A DNA stretch of 64,000 nt from Ehretia macrophylla (lineage: Eukaryota > Streptophyta > Magnoliopsida > Boraginales > Ehretiaceae). Positions 1-11,475 of this stretch are shown here, piece after piece (the stretch's first letter is position 1; each line of letters starts with the position of its first letter). Both the position numbers and the translations under genes were made by a program. The stretch covers positions 23,440,001 to 23,504,000 of the forward strand of contig CM075778.1 in NCBI GenBank assembly GCA_037974665.1, written 5' to 3'. The notes beneath the pieces were generated by a model, which was given only the letters and a program-made list of their open reading frames with translations, was not told where the DNA came from and made no database searches.

Positions 1-1540
1 TCGTAAAACTTTATCAAATCTTAATTTAAAATTTAAATTAATTTAATCTTTATCAGTAGATTTTTTATTTTTTTTATATTATTAATAACGTTATTAGAAG
101 TGATCAAGGGAAGAAAGAAATGGAGTCCGAAAGGAAAAAAAGAAATCTAAGCAGTTCACTAGCAATAAGCTGAATTCTTAGTGATCAAGGTACATCTTTT
201 CTTTTGACTTTGTAGTTTGTACATTACGTAACAGAGAGAATATCAGTAGATATAGAATTCATTAAGATTGCAATTGATTTGGTCATCTAAAGCTTTTGAC
301 TATAGAGCATATTCAGAAAGTTTCGAAGTTCACATTCTTATCTGCTTAACATTCTTTTCGGCAAAGGGTTTCTATTTGGCCTTCGGCCATTCCAAAAAGA
401 TCATAAACAGATTATAAATATTCATGTCTTTCACTCATCTCATCGTTTGTTGCCTTTCATAGTTCCAACAATATACTTAATAACCTCTTGAACATGTAGA
501 ACAACTAATGATATTTCTGTTGCTTGGTGCAGTTATGACTTTTTTTTTTTTTTTTTTCGGATTTGATCACAGAGCTTGTCTTGAAGTTCATTAACACGGA
601 ATAGTTTCACAGGCAAGTTCCTGTGCAAATTTGATCTAGCTTATTATATCCTTTTGCTATTTCATATGTGATGACATGTTAATCAATGACTGAATGATCT
701 AGCTTATTAATGTTTTTTATCCAATCATGTTTCTAGAATTATATATAACATATAATGCTGGTGTAACTCTTTGCGGAATCTAAAGGGCTTTTCATGTACT
801 ATTTTGGTGTATGTGGAAGGAAGTTTTGGGAAGGGAAGAATACAAAACTCCTATTTACAAGTTTATGTTACAGCTCAAACAGGTTTACAAGTGAAGTTTC
901 TTCATAGACAATATTTAAAAGAAAATAAGAGATATGTACTGTGGATCAGGTTTTATTGATGAGAAAGGCTGAAAAAGTTAGTTGCCAATTTTCGAGAGAG
1001 AAGAGAGGTGATCTTTCTTGATCTTTATAGGAGAAAACTTTAGTAGCAGTTCAATAACTTAGGCTCTAAAGTTGTTACCTGATTGACATGAATATGTGTG
1101 GATTATTAATGTTTTGTTTTCCACCGTATGGGAAAAGGTTTTCATAACTTGTGGATATCAGGGTATTAATATACGAATCGAAGTTTGATTCATCCTCATC
1201 AGTGATAGTTTGAACGTGTTGATTCACTTACTAGGCTCCTTGACTTTGAGACTACCAAGTCCATCACAAATCCTAATTAGGTGCTAAAATGATTATGGTC
1301 ATTGTGTGTGTTATATAGTGTCTATAACTCATTACCCTGGAACCGTCTCTGAAATAATCTGTAAGGGAGAGATAGGTCATATGCGTGTTGTAGATAATAT
1401 AAAGCGACTTGACAAGAGCTAGGAAACAATAAGTTAATCATATATTCTTAATGTAATAATCTCACCATCTAATGTGAAGTAAAAAGGAACAGTAAATATA
1501 ATATTTTGTAAAACATGCACCCCAAGTTTTTTCTTTGTTT
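1..1540. other. AT-rich flank, no gene recognised
   Basis: Low-GC sequence to the left of element A. It contains an uninterrupted T run at 540-557 and many short A/T runs. The longest open frame (771-959) shows no recognisable domain. It could be intron, intergenic DNA or an old decayed repeat; I see no LTR termini, splice-bounded exons or RNA gene here. Confidence 0.5.
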
Positions 1541-1545
1541 TAACG

Positions 1546-2454
1546 TGTTAATGCAAAAAATGGGCTCGGACCTTCGGTCCAACCACGATGGTTTACTTAG
1601 CCCCAAACGACGTTAATGCTTGGGCCAAGGCTCACATATAGCACCTTAAATTGCAGCCTACTACCGCAGGAGCCCACACGGAGGCCCCTAGCTCTACGCT
1701 AAGCCCAGATATCGGGTTTCATCATATGGGTAATTGGCGACGGACTCGGGCACAACCCCTGGCCCTGTCAGGTATTAGTGGATAAACAACCAAGGAAGAG
1801 TCCTAAGGGACTAGCCTACCGTAGTAGATAAGCGACTGTGAAGGGTACCTTAAGGGACTAGACTACTATAAGCGAATAATGATCAACAAGTTTGGATAAA
1901 GGCTTATCCTACAGGATAAGTAATTACTTCCTCGAAGTAGTTTACTCGAGTTGTAAGTCCCAGGGGATAAGCGACTCTCGACCTATCGCATTTGCCCAGT
2001 CTACGAGAGTTGGATAACCGACGAAGGATTCGGGATAGAGACTACCTTAATCCCAAGCGATAAACGATGAGGTAGTCTACGGAGAGTACAAGTCCCAAGG
2101 GCTCGTGACTCTTGGCTTGACCATACCTATAAGTAGGCCACGCCTACACAAGGAGAGGTCATCGAGTACTAGCCTCATTAGCCTTACTTCCCTTGTCCTT
2201 TCCACATCTTCACGGCTTACACTTCCTAAAACGATGCTAGAATTACGATAGTCTCCGCCTTACCCATCCTACTTTCTTCATTTTCTATTTTACTCGGTAA
2301 CCTACTGACTTGAGCATCAGAGTATCTTTGGCCGGCACTACATCTTTGGCCGGCACCACACCTGTGTCCCAAGACTCACGCCTCTTTCCTCGCTTTTTGT
2401 CCTTGCAGGTTACTAGTAGCTCCGAATTCGTAATTGTAGATTTTGGCATCTACA
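1546..2454 (+). repeat. Element A 5' LTR
   Basis: Starts TGTTAATGCAAAAAATGGG and ends GGCATCTACA, giving TG...CA termini. It begins with a strong hairpin (GGACC-TTC-GGTCC at 1569-1581) also present in the 3' copy. A run of motifs related to CCTACTACGGTAG lies at 1650-1880. The other copy is 13564-16912. Confidence 0.93.
2121..2140 (+). promoter_or_regulatory. TATA box of element A LTR
   Basis: ACCTATAAGTAGGCC matches a plant TATA context and is conserved in the 3' LTR at 16601-16615. Transcription would start about 30 bp downstream, so U3 is about 610 bp and R-U5 about 300 bp. No start site can be proven from sequence. Confidence 0.6.
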
Positions 2455-2476
2455 ATTTGGCGCCCACCGTGGGGCC
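2455..2476 (+). other. Element A primer-binding site
   Basis: Directly after the LTR comes ATTTGGCGCCCACCGTGGGG. The TGG start fits pairing with a tRNA CCA tail, and this PBS class (TTGGCGCC...) is common in plant Tat/Athila-type elements. I did not determine which tRNA it matches. Confidence 0.75.
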
Positions 2477-2542
2477 CTAGCAACTTAGTTACTTGAACAG
2501 AAAGCTATCAGCCCTTGGTAATTTCTACTTGCGATGAAAACA

Positions 2543-3640
2543 ATGGCTGAAACGAGCATTCAGAATGATCCTTATGTACAGATGGAGGCCTTGATGGCCG
2601 AGATGGAAGCTTGCAAGGACAAGCTAAAATAACTTGAAGCGGAAAACACTGCTGTCTGCTAGGAAAACATCGAGCTTGAAGAAAGGGTCAAGACCCTCAC
2701 AGTGTCTGCCACCCCATCTAACCTGGGAAAGTCGATCGCCCACAGACAGTTGGTGGCGCCTATGCAATCCCTTGGATTTACACCACAACAGACACCCGGG
2801 AGTGGAGTTTACCTCCAACCTACTGTCGCCACTGAGCGACCACCGACTCAGTTGGCAGATGAAGGAGGATTGAACCAAGACATTTTTCGTCAGTTCCAAG
2901 AGATGGAATCCTTAATCCAGAGGATCCCTGGGGTACCTGTCCCTATCAAGAAGAGTGTAGCAAACAACTTTGCTGACTCCCCGTTAGTTGATGCCATCTC
3001 CTTGGTAGAGATGCCGACTAAGTTTACTTTTCCAAATATGAGGCCCTACGATGGGACTACTAATCTTGACGGCCACATAATGCAATACAAGCAAATGATG
3101 TTCATAGTAGCCATCCCGCGAGACTCTAGAGAAGCCTGCATTTGCAAGGGCTTCGGTTCCAGCTTGGTAGGACCCGCCTTACAATGGTACACGAGTTTAC
3201 CGAACAACTGCATCTCCTCCTTCGCTCAGTTAACAGACAAGTTCGTGGAACAGTTTGTGAGCAGCAGAAAATTAGAAAAACAATCAGATGATCTCTATCT
3301 AATTGTGCAAAAGATAGGTAAACTGCTACGCGACTACGTGGGAATATTAAACAAGGAAAAAATATCCATCCCGCACTGCAACATAGCCACGGCTGTCTCA
3401 GCCTTTCGCAAAGGCCTGCTTCCTGAGTCTGATCTATACAAGGAGCTGACCAAGTACCCGTGAAAGACTATGGAGGATGTTCTAGCTGAAGCATGGGCTC
3501 AAATCAAGAAGGAGGAGGATGTGTCCAACCGTCATCCTTCGCCCTCGCGCCATGACAAGGAATACCGCAGGCGACCAGTAGCATTGGATTAGCGCACTAA
3601 AAGGCGCGAGCCTTACCCCACTGAGGAACAAAGAAGTAAG
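2543..3640 (+). pseudogene. Element A gag (broken)
   Basis: Structural capsid protein of the element. The chosen ATG (2543) is in frame with the rest of the polyprotein and lies 88 bp after the LTR. An N-terminal Glu/Lys-rich coiled-coil-like segment is followed by the gag core (about 2990-3460; for example FPNMRPYDGTTNLDGHIMQY and GPALQWYTSLP), which matches the retrotransposon gag fold of Tat elements. Stops occur at about 2630 (TAA), 2660 (TAG), 3461 (TGA), 3590 (TAG) and 3670 (TAA). No frameshift is seen up to the protease, so it decayed by point mutation. Homology to gag is clear; function is lost. Confidence 0.88.
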
Positions 3641-4560
3641 AGATTACGTGATGAGATGAGACCACTTGGATAAAGGCGAGACCGCAGTCCGAATGTGCGA
3701 AGGGTGCCCGACTACAACCTCAGTATAACCCTGATTGAGCTTATTCATACCCTCAAGAGAATGGGCGAAGCCGTCAAGTGGCTCGTGAAGATGAGGTCCC
3801 CTGTTGACCGGAGAGATAAAACCAAATGGTATGACTTCCACGACGACCATGGACACACAACTGATGAGTGTATTGGGCTCAAGAAAGAAGTCGTAGAGCT
3901 GCTAAAAAAGGGGCCCCAATTCCTAACCGATAAGGGGAGGCAGACCGTAGCCCAACGAGAGGGAAAACAAAAAGCTCGAGAGGTCACCCTATCTGAGCCG
4001 CCATACCTCGAGCGAATAGTAAATTGCATCACTGGTGGGTCGGAGGTCAGTGGTATCAGCCACTCGACGGCGGGAAGACACGTTCGACAGGTTGTCGGTT
4101 TTGGCTCGAGGCCTCGGCCACCTAGGGAATTTGAGCCTGAGCAGATCATCACGTTCTCTAATAATGAAGCAGCCTACTTAGACGATCCGCACCATGACGC
4201 CCTAGTCATAACATTGATGGTGGCCAACTGCTTGGTCAGAAGGATAATAGTCGATAATGGCAACTCTGCCAATATCCTCATGCTAGATGCCCTTAGGGGA
4301 ATGGGAATTGATGAAGCCTGTATTACTCGACATTCAACCACCTTAATTGGGTTCAGTGGCGAACACAAGAGCACTATCGGAGATATTGTTCTCCCTACTT
4401 ACGCCGAGGGCGTTAACCACCACACTCGGTTCTTGGTAATAGACTGCCCATCTTCCTACAACATCATATTGGGGCGACCATGGATTTATGAGATGAAAGC
4501 AATCCCATCGTCCTACCACCAGGTAATTAAGTTCCCAACGAGGTAGGGGACAACAAAGAT
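3641..4560 (+). pseudogene. Element A gag C-terminus and protease (broken)
   Basis: Continues in the same frame as gag. At 3820-3880 there is a degenerate zinc-knuckle-like segment (FHDDHGHTTDEC) whose first cysteine is replaced by tyrosine. The aspartic protease follows at about 4190-4500, with the active site read as VDNGNSAN and a downstream ILGRPW motif typical of retroelement proteases. The active-site D and G remain, but the following Ser/Thr is Asn, probably harmful. The frame ends at a TAG at 4544, and a second TAG follows at 4586 before RT. Confidence 0.85.
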
Positions 4561-4689
4561 ACAAGGACAGCAAGGGGATTCTCGCTAGTACTATCGCACT
4601 GCCCTAAGGAGGGCCGGCCATGACACTCTTTACCAAGTTGAACATACTGCGACACGAAGTTACCCTGACCAGTCTACCATAGAGGAACT

Positions 4690-5620
4690 CGATGAGATGC
4701 AAATCCACCCAGACCACCCTGATCGTGTTGTCCAAATTGGATCGAGATTAAAGCCAGAGCTGCGCGATCAGCTAGTAGACTTTCTCTGCCGCTATCATGA
4801 TTGTTTCGCTTGGTCCCATGCAGACATGACCGGAATTGACCCAACAGTCATGGTATACAGACTACAAGCTGACCCAACCTACCCTCCGATAAAACAGAAA
4901 CGGTGAAAGTTCGCGATGTAAAAGAATCGAATTATCAACGAGGAGGTTCAAAAGTTAATCGACATCGGGTCCATTCTCGAGGTTCTCTATCCCGACTGGT
5001 TGGCGAATGTAGTGGTAATGAAGAAGAAAAATGGTAAATGGAGAGTCTGCATCGACTTTACGGACTTGAACAAGGCCTGCCTAAAAGACTCATTTCCCCT
5101 TCCGCACATAGACACAATGGTAGATGCAACGGCTGGGCATAAGCTCCTCACTTTCATGGATGCTTTTTCCGGCTACAACTAAATATTCATACATCTAGAT
5201 GACCAGGTGAAGACGGCGTTCATCACTGAACGTGGGATATATTGCTACAAAGTCATGCCTTTTGGCTTGAAGAATGTGGGAGCAACCTACCAACGATTGG
5301 TTAACAAGATGTTCGCCGACTTGTTGGGACAAACCATGGAGGTCTACATCGATGACATGTTGGTAAAGTCTCTTGTTACGGAAGACCATCTTAGTCATTT
5401 GAACCAGACATTCAAAATTTTGTGAAAGTATAACATGAAGCTGAATCCCACGAAATGCTCGTTCGGGGTTACCTCTGGAAAGTTCCTAGGATACTTGGTT
5501 ACCCGGCGTGGGATCGAACCTCACCCCGACCAAATCAGGTCCATTCTCGATATCCCATCTCTTACCAATATCAAGGAAGTTCAAAAGCTCACTGGTAGGC
5601 TCGCGGCTCTAAATTAGTTT
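4690..5620 (+). pseudogene. Element A reverse transcriptase (broken)
   Basis: RT of a Ty3/gypsy Pol polyprotein, same frame as gag and protease. Recognisable blocks are the palm motif before LNKACLKDSFPLP (about 5070-5105), FMDAFSGYN (about 5155-5180), MPFGLKN (about 5255) and the catalytic YIDDM box (5347-5361) with both aspartates intact. The thumb with FLGYLVTRRGI follows at 5480-5520. Stops lie at 4904, 4919, 5180, 5423 and 5616. Several fit single C-to-T changes of Gln or Arg codons. The catalytic box is preserved but the chain is cut into five pieces. Confidence 0.92.
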
Positions 5621-6202
5621 GTCTCTCGGTCCTCCGAGAAGTGTCATTCGTTCTTTGACACCCTCCGAAAAAATAAGGACTTCGTGTGGACACCAGCCTG
5701 TGAGGAAACATTGCAACAACTGAAGGCCTATCTCACCAGTCTGCCGTTGCTTTCTAAACCAAAAGATGGGGAAACCTTATTGATCTACTTGGCTATTTCA
5801 GAAACAGCGGTAAGTGCAGTCTTACTACGAGAAGAAGGAAGAAAGCAGCATCCAGTCTACTACACGAGCAGAGCCCTACCTGAGACAAGGTACAGCCAGT
5901 TGGAGAAGTTGGCACTGGCCCTTGTCACTGCGGTTCGGAAGTTACGACCTTATTTCCAATGTCATCCGATAGTGGTCTTAACCACTTTCCCTTTCAAGTC
6001 AGTGTTATATAAGCCCAAGCTCTCTGGACGGCTTTCAAAGTGGGCAATCGAGCTCAGCGAGCACGAAATCTTTTACCAGCCGCGAACCGCGATTAAATCG
6101 CAAGCCCTAGCTGACTTTGTTACCGATTTCACACCAGGTGTCCACCTGTTAGCAGAGAAAGAATTGTTGTGCCTCAGCGTCTCGGCGGGGCAAGAGAAGT
6201 AG
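5621..6202 (+). pseudogene. Element A RNase H and connection domain
   Basis: RT-linked RNase H of gypsy type. The tether with WTPACEETLQQLKAYL (5690-5740) leads into a domain with PVYYTSRAL, a conserved block after which YSQLEKLALALV follows. The usual first catalytic Asp context is altered (LAISETAVSAVLL where an Asp would be expected), suggesting this RNase H was already inactive. That is common when a second RNase H is present downstream. The open frame runs 172 codons without a stop, the longest intact piece of pol. Confidence 0.82.
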
Positions 6203-6640
6203 GTCTTAAGCGTGGATGGAGCAAGTAATATCAAGGGGTCTAGCCTTGGGTTAGTGCTACAATCTCCCGAGGGAGAAATCATAGAGCGGTCCATCAAATG
6301 TGGTTTCAAGGCTACGAATAACGAAGCAGAGTACGAAGCCCTAATTGTAGGGTTGACCTTGGCCAAGGAGATGAATATCAAGAGAATAACCGTCAACAGC
6401 GACTTGCAGTTGGTGGTCAATCAGACCCTCGGAACCTACCGAGCAAAGGATGATATGATGGCAGCCTACTTGGTAGTCGTCAAAGAGCTACAGACAGCCT
6501 TCGAGGAATTTGAGATAAAGTAGATAAGCAGGGATAATAATAGTCACGCTGACGCATTAGCAGCCTTGGGGGTGGCTACCCATGTCACGGCCTCGAAGGT
6601 AATACCTGTTGTTTACTTGTAGTGGCCCACGGTATGGAAA
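6203..6640 (+). pseudogene. Element A second (archaeal-type) RNase H
   Basis: A second RNase H domain between RT-RNase H and integrase, diagnostic of the Tat group. All four acidic residues can be placed: D in VDGASN (about 6215), E in NNEAEYEAL (about 6325), D in VNSDLQLVV (about 6400) and D in NNSHADALAALG (about 6550). A single TAG at 6521 separates the last one. It is in frame with RT. In this family it is thought to supply the primer-processing RNase H activity; that role is family knowledge, not seen here. Confidence 0.85.
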
Positions 6641-7660
6641 GAAAAATCAGTTGAGGTTGTGAGCGTCAATGAAGTGCCGACTTGGATGACCCTTATCATA
6701 TAGTACATACGAGATGACATCCTTCCAGAGAACCGTAAAGAAGCTCGCAAGCTCATATCAAAAGCAGCAAGGTTTTGTCCCATCGGAGGTAGGCTCTATC
6801 GGAGGTCATACTCTAGACCATACCTTCGGTACATCAACAAGGAGGAGGCAGACTATGTCCTAGTTGAGCTACATGAGGGGCAGTACGGTAACCACTCCGG
6901 GGCGCACAGTCTTGCCAATAGGGCTCTCACGATAGGGTACTTCTGGCCGACAATGTGCCGCGATGCATCGAATATGTGAAAAAGTGTGACAATTGCCAAA
7001 GGTTTGCGCGGGTTCCTCACCAATCGCCCGAATTACTTGCTAGCATTTCTGCCCCGTGGCCATTCATGAAGTGGGGAATGGATATTGTGGGCAAGCTACC
7101 AACTACACCCGGACAACGCGTCTATATGCTTGCTGTCACGGACTATTTCACCAAATGGATCGGGGCAGAGGCCTACCACCAAGTCAGGGACAAGGAGGTG
7201 AAGAACTTCATTTGGATAAACATCATATGTAGATTTGGGGTCCCACGGGAAATCGTCACAGACAACAGTTCTCAATTCATTAGCCGCGACTTTCGAGACT
7301 TCTGTAAGGAATGGAAGATCCAACTAACTTTTTCTACTCCTCGCTATTCGCAAGCCAATGGCCAAGCTAAATCTTCCAACAAGACCATCATCTCAACCCT
7401 CAAGAAAAGGCTAGAGAGTTCAAAGGGAAGATGGGCCGATGAGCTTCCAAGCGTACTGTGGTCTTATCGGACTACAACAAGATCCTCAACTGGGAAAACA
7501 CAATTCTCTCTAGTCTACGGTACCTAGGCAGTCATTCCTGCTGAGGTTAGGCTTCCTACCCTCCGGGTCGAGCAAGCGTCCGAAGAAGAAAACAATCAAG
7601 AGCTAAGCCGTATGCTCGACACCGTTGACGAGAAGAGAGAACGAGCTCTAGTCCGGATTG
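6641..7660 (+). pseudogene. Element A integrase (frameshifted, catalytic Glu lost)
   Basis: HHCC zinc region: the histidines are in the 6865-6900 frame (LHEGQYGNHSG) and the cysteines in CDNCQRF (about 6985), separated by a frameshift near 6960-6975. The catalytic core follows at 7075-7400 with first Asp in DYFTKW, second Asp in VTDNSSQF, and the third acidic position read as Lys in NGQAKSSNK (about 7360-7385), a Glu-to-Lys change from GAA to AAA. A TAG at 7525 interrupts the block after FSLVYGT. After the block ALVRIA the normal C-terminal domain is missing: the frame runs straight into the 58-bp tandem array. Confidence 0.88.
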
Positions 7661-8877
7661 CAACCTACTATGGTAGGGTCCAAGTGACCTACCTACCAAC
7701 TAAGACGCCTAAACAGCACAACCTACTATGGTAGGGTCCAAGTGACCTGCCTACCAAACAAGACGCCTAAGGAGTGCAACCTACTATGGTAGGGTATAAG
7801 TGACCCACCTACCAACTAAGACATCTAAATGGCGCAACCTACTATGGTAGGGTCCAAGTGATCTACCTACCAACTAAGACGCCTAAACGGTGCAACCTAC
7901 TATGGTAGGGTCTAAGTGACCTATCTACCAACTAAGACGCCTAAATGGCGCAACTTACTATGGTAGGGTCCAAGTGACCTACCTATCAAAGAAGATGCCT
8001 AAGGAGTGCAATCTACTATGACAGGGTCTAAGTGACCTACCTACTAACTAAGACCTCTAAACGGCGCAACCTACTATGGTAAGGTCCAAGTGACCTACCT
8101 ACCAAACAAGATACCTAAGGAGCGCAACCTACTATGGTAGGGTCTAAGTGACCCACCTACCAACTAAGACGCCTCAGCGACACAACCTACTATGCTAGGG
8201 TCTAAGTGACCTGCCTACCAAACAAGACGCCTAAGGAGCGCAGCTTACTATGGTAGGGTCTAAGTGACCCACCTATCAACTAAGATGGCTAAATGGCGCA
8301 ACCTATTATGGTAGGGTCCAAGTGACCTAGCTACAAACTAAGATGCCTAAATGGCGCAACCTACTATGGTAGGGTCCAAGTGACCTACCTACCAACTAAA
8401 ACGCCTAAACGGCGTAACCTACTATGGCAGGGTCCAAGTGACTTACCTACCAACTAAGACACCTAAACGGCGCAACCTACTATGGTAGGGTCCAAGTGAC
8501 CTACCTACCAACTAAGATGCCTAAATGGCGCAACCTACTATGGTAGGGTTCAACAGACTCATCTACTAACTAAGACGCCTAAATGACACAATCTACTATG
8601 GTAGGGTCCAAGTGACTTACCTACCAAACAAGACGCCTAAAGGGTGAAGCCTACTATGGTAGGGTCCAAATAACCTACCTACCAGCTAAGACGCCTAAAT
8701 GGTCGACCTACTACGGTAGGGTCTAAGTGACCTATGTGCCAAACAAGACGCCTAAGTGATGCAGTCTACTATGGTATGGCCCAAGTGACCCACCTATCAA
8801 TCGAAACACTTAAATGGTGCAAACTACTGTGGTAGGTTCCGAAGTGGCTAACCAATCAATTTAAAGTCCCTAGCAAA
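7661..8877 (+). repeat. 58-bp tandem array (21 units) in element A
   Basis: Units start CAACCTACTATGGTAGGG and end near AAGACGCCTAAA. Starts fall at 7661, 7719, 7777, 7835, 7893, 7951 and so on. The 58-bp spacing holds without any indel through about 8647, although units differ by several substitutions each. Each unit holds an inverted repeat (CCTAC-TATG-GTAGG) and a further CTACCTACC. 58 is not a multiple of three, so the array is non-coding. Minisatellites in this position (3' of pol) are known in Tat/Ogre elements and can seed satellite DNA. Confidence 0.95.
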
Positions 8878-9464
8878 GTAGCCTACTAGGGTAAAGTTTG
8901 AAATTTACAATGTATCAACTTGACCCCTTGTATGTCGTGACCTACTACGGTAGGCTCCACAATGATAGTATGGTCTCCCACACCGATAGGCTATTAAGAG
9001 GTGATAGGAGCACACCTAAAGAGCTCCAAATAGAATAGCCGACGGTTTGAGTCATGGCAATTAAAACTTAACCAATATTGGGCCGCACCGCAACCGCGGT
9101 TAAATAGCTAGGCTATCCACACGATAATCTGTTATATACAGAAGGTTGAGTAATTTGCGAAATGGTAAAAGCATACACGAAAGCATTTATTGGAGGAAAC
9201 ATAGATTACTTCTAAAACCATAAAAGCAAAGTTATGCTGCACCAACCACACAACAAAAAAGAACGAGGGCACCATGTGCGCAGAGTGTGGGGTCCCATGT
9301 CATTAGCATCTATCGCGCCAGAAATACATCACTAGAGCATCATATACGCATTATATATACAAAAAGGTGCCAGCGGCACAATACCTATACATACCAAGCT
9401 ACAGTTTAGACGAAAAATGATAAGCATGATGTGCCGCAAGTCACCATGATGACGGTTCAGTAGA
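8878..9464. other. Spacer between array and antisense ORF
   Basis: Decayed tail of the array: CCTACTACGGTAGG-like motifs recur near 8885 and 8940 without fixed period. From about 9050 the sequence is featureless, with no ORF or repeat. It likely holds the 3' end of the antisense transcript. Confidence 0.5.
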
Positions 9465-11475
9465 TTAATTAGGCAGGTCCCCTGGGGGTACATCACCAAT
9501 AATCGCTTCTACCTCGGTTAGGCCGACTTCCAGAGTGTAACAAAAATCCTCATAACGCTTGATGATGCCGTTGTAATCCCAGTCGCTAGCCTTCCCATCC
9601 CTGAACTCTTTCATCAATCTAGCCTCCGTTGCGAGGGACGTGTCATCAGCGATGTCCTCTAGTTGAGACTCTAGCCCTTTTTTCTCAACCCTCCATGTGT
9701 TCTCCTTGAACTTCAACTCCAAAGCAGCCTCCGCTAGTGTGTAGTCTTTCTCGATCACCTCCTGCTCAATGACACCCACACTCTCCTTCGCCTTTTTGGC
9801 TGCTTCATTTACCGTGGCTAGAGATTTTGCAAGAGCTGCATTTGAGGCACTGGCATTTTCAAGCTTTTTGTGAAGTTTCGCTACTTCCCTATTTTTGTAA
9901 AGGATGGCCTCGAGCGCCTGTAACAAAAAAGCATGCCAAAGTTAGAATCAGTAAGGGCAAAGAAAATTACATAATATACAATAAGCAATACCTGGAAGGC
10001 GTAGGTCACACCCCACTCAGCGGAAGTAGATGATGTCATCCTCCTCAGAAGGACTACATCATCGACGAGGAGCAGCTTCGACACCGGAGCTAGTACTAAA
10101 TTCGCATTAGAGATAGATGACGCCTCAAAAGAGAACTCAACCGTGAGATGGTCTGTCAAAGGGGTCGGCTCAGCAGCGAGGCACTTCCGTGACACTTGGC
10201 TAGACTCGACCTGGCTAAATTGAACCACGGGAATAGCCAAAACGGTGGGGGGCACAACCAGCTTGGAGTCCCCCGTTGGCGCCCTTTTGCATTTCTGGAG
10301 GCGCCGTTGCATCGCTTGCTCACTGTTTACAGCTTGGTACTTACCCGTCATGATATTGTTTGCGAATTCTCGGATAAGCAAATAACGTAAAGTTGGAAGG
10401 TCGGATGAGTTGTAACCTAAACCTTCAAGTATTCTCCGGTTAGCTAGTATCGTGGGAAGCTTAGCCAAAAAAAGGAAGGGCCTACCTTCGAGAGAGTAAG
10501 GGACTTGTTTCCAAATCATAGATGATCGCAGCTTCAATTTGAAAAGAATAACAGAATGTAGACGGTTTTTCTCAGGCAATGCGAAGATCGCCTTAATTCG
10601 ATCCCTTGTGTACGGACCCTCTGTAGAATAATTGATGCCAATCCTACTTGCGCATGTAGAAAGAAAAGTATTAGTCCTTAATACAAAAAGTGTAGTCGGA
10701 GAAAACAACAAGTTAAAAACTCTCGAGTACAATCCTAGATGTGAGGGATATACGGTTTTCCCTCAAGCACCACTTCGCTGGAAATGAAAAAATATTTGTC
10801 CTTCCTGTAACGGTTATTAGGAGGAAGGATCACCAAGGGGACCTTCCCTGGCTTGGGCGCGAAGTGGTATCAACCGGGTTCGTCTTCTTTTAAATAATAC
10901 CAGTATAACAACTCGGCTAACCCAAATGGTACACCTACGCGTTCTCCCAAGACCTCACACTCGAGAAGCACATGCCAAACGCTCGACATTAGTTAACACG
11001 GGGCGATTTCGTAACGCCGCAATAGTTGATGAACTAGTTAGGGTAAGGGAAGACGAAGGTCGATCTGGAAGGCACGTTCGTACATACACACCCAACCGGG
11101 AGAGTCCCAGTCCGCCCTCTCGTAGCGTTCTGGCAATCGGACGTTACACCCCTCGGGAATGCTATAGGAGACTCTGATTCGAGCGATATCAATTGGCTTA
11201 AGGCGCGAACGGGGGCTCACCGATAATATGTTCCTCGGGTGACCAACTAATTCTCCAAGGTTGACTGACGGTGTGTTAGAAGGGACAGATTCTACTACAT
11301 GCACTGCACTCGCTAGCTCTTCTAAGTTAATTTGACCCTTATATGACCAGCTATCCACAACAGTTACTTCATCGGAGCTACAGGATGACTCTTCTCCCTG
11401 AAGTTCGGCTGACTCTCTCTCACTCTTAAACAGAGAATCTTCTATGGCAGACCTCGCATCCTCTTGTGACAACAT
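9465..11475 (-). pseudogene. Antisense accessory ORF of element A, with intron
   Basis: Runs opposite to gag-pol. The first exon starts at ATG 11475 (145 codons) and contains ERADWDSPGWVCMYERAF, resembling the putative gypsy-type transposon domain found in plant Tat antisense ORFs. Homologous sequence continues through 11037-10740 (VPFGLAELLYWYYLKEDEPG) with stops, then 10732-9992. A clean GT-AG intron of 74 bp (9991-9918; CCAG/GTATTG ... GTTACAG/GCG) joins VTYAFQ to ALEAILYKNREV in frame. The last exon (9917-9465) is Ala/Glu/Lys-rich and predicted coiled coil. A second intron around 10740-10640 is likely but its ends are unclear. Function unknown; stops show this copy is dead. Confidence 0.75.

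Noticed and set aside
771-959. 62-codon frame in the left flank.
   Set aside because: Length is expected by chance in this composition, with no recognised domain and no clear splice or promoter context.
3745-4152. 135-codon - strand frame opposite gag/protease of element A.
   Set aside because: It is the shadow of the coding frame on the other strand; no independent domain or promoter.
7661-8877. Regular 58-bp array as a possible CRISPR array.
   Set aside because: Units are contiguous with no unique spacers, the sequence is a plant retrotransposon, and the array follows integrase directly.
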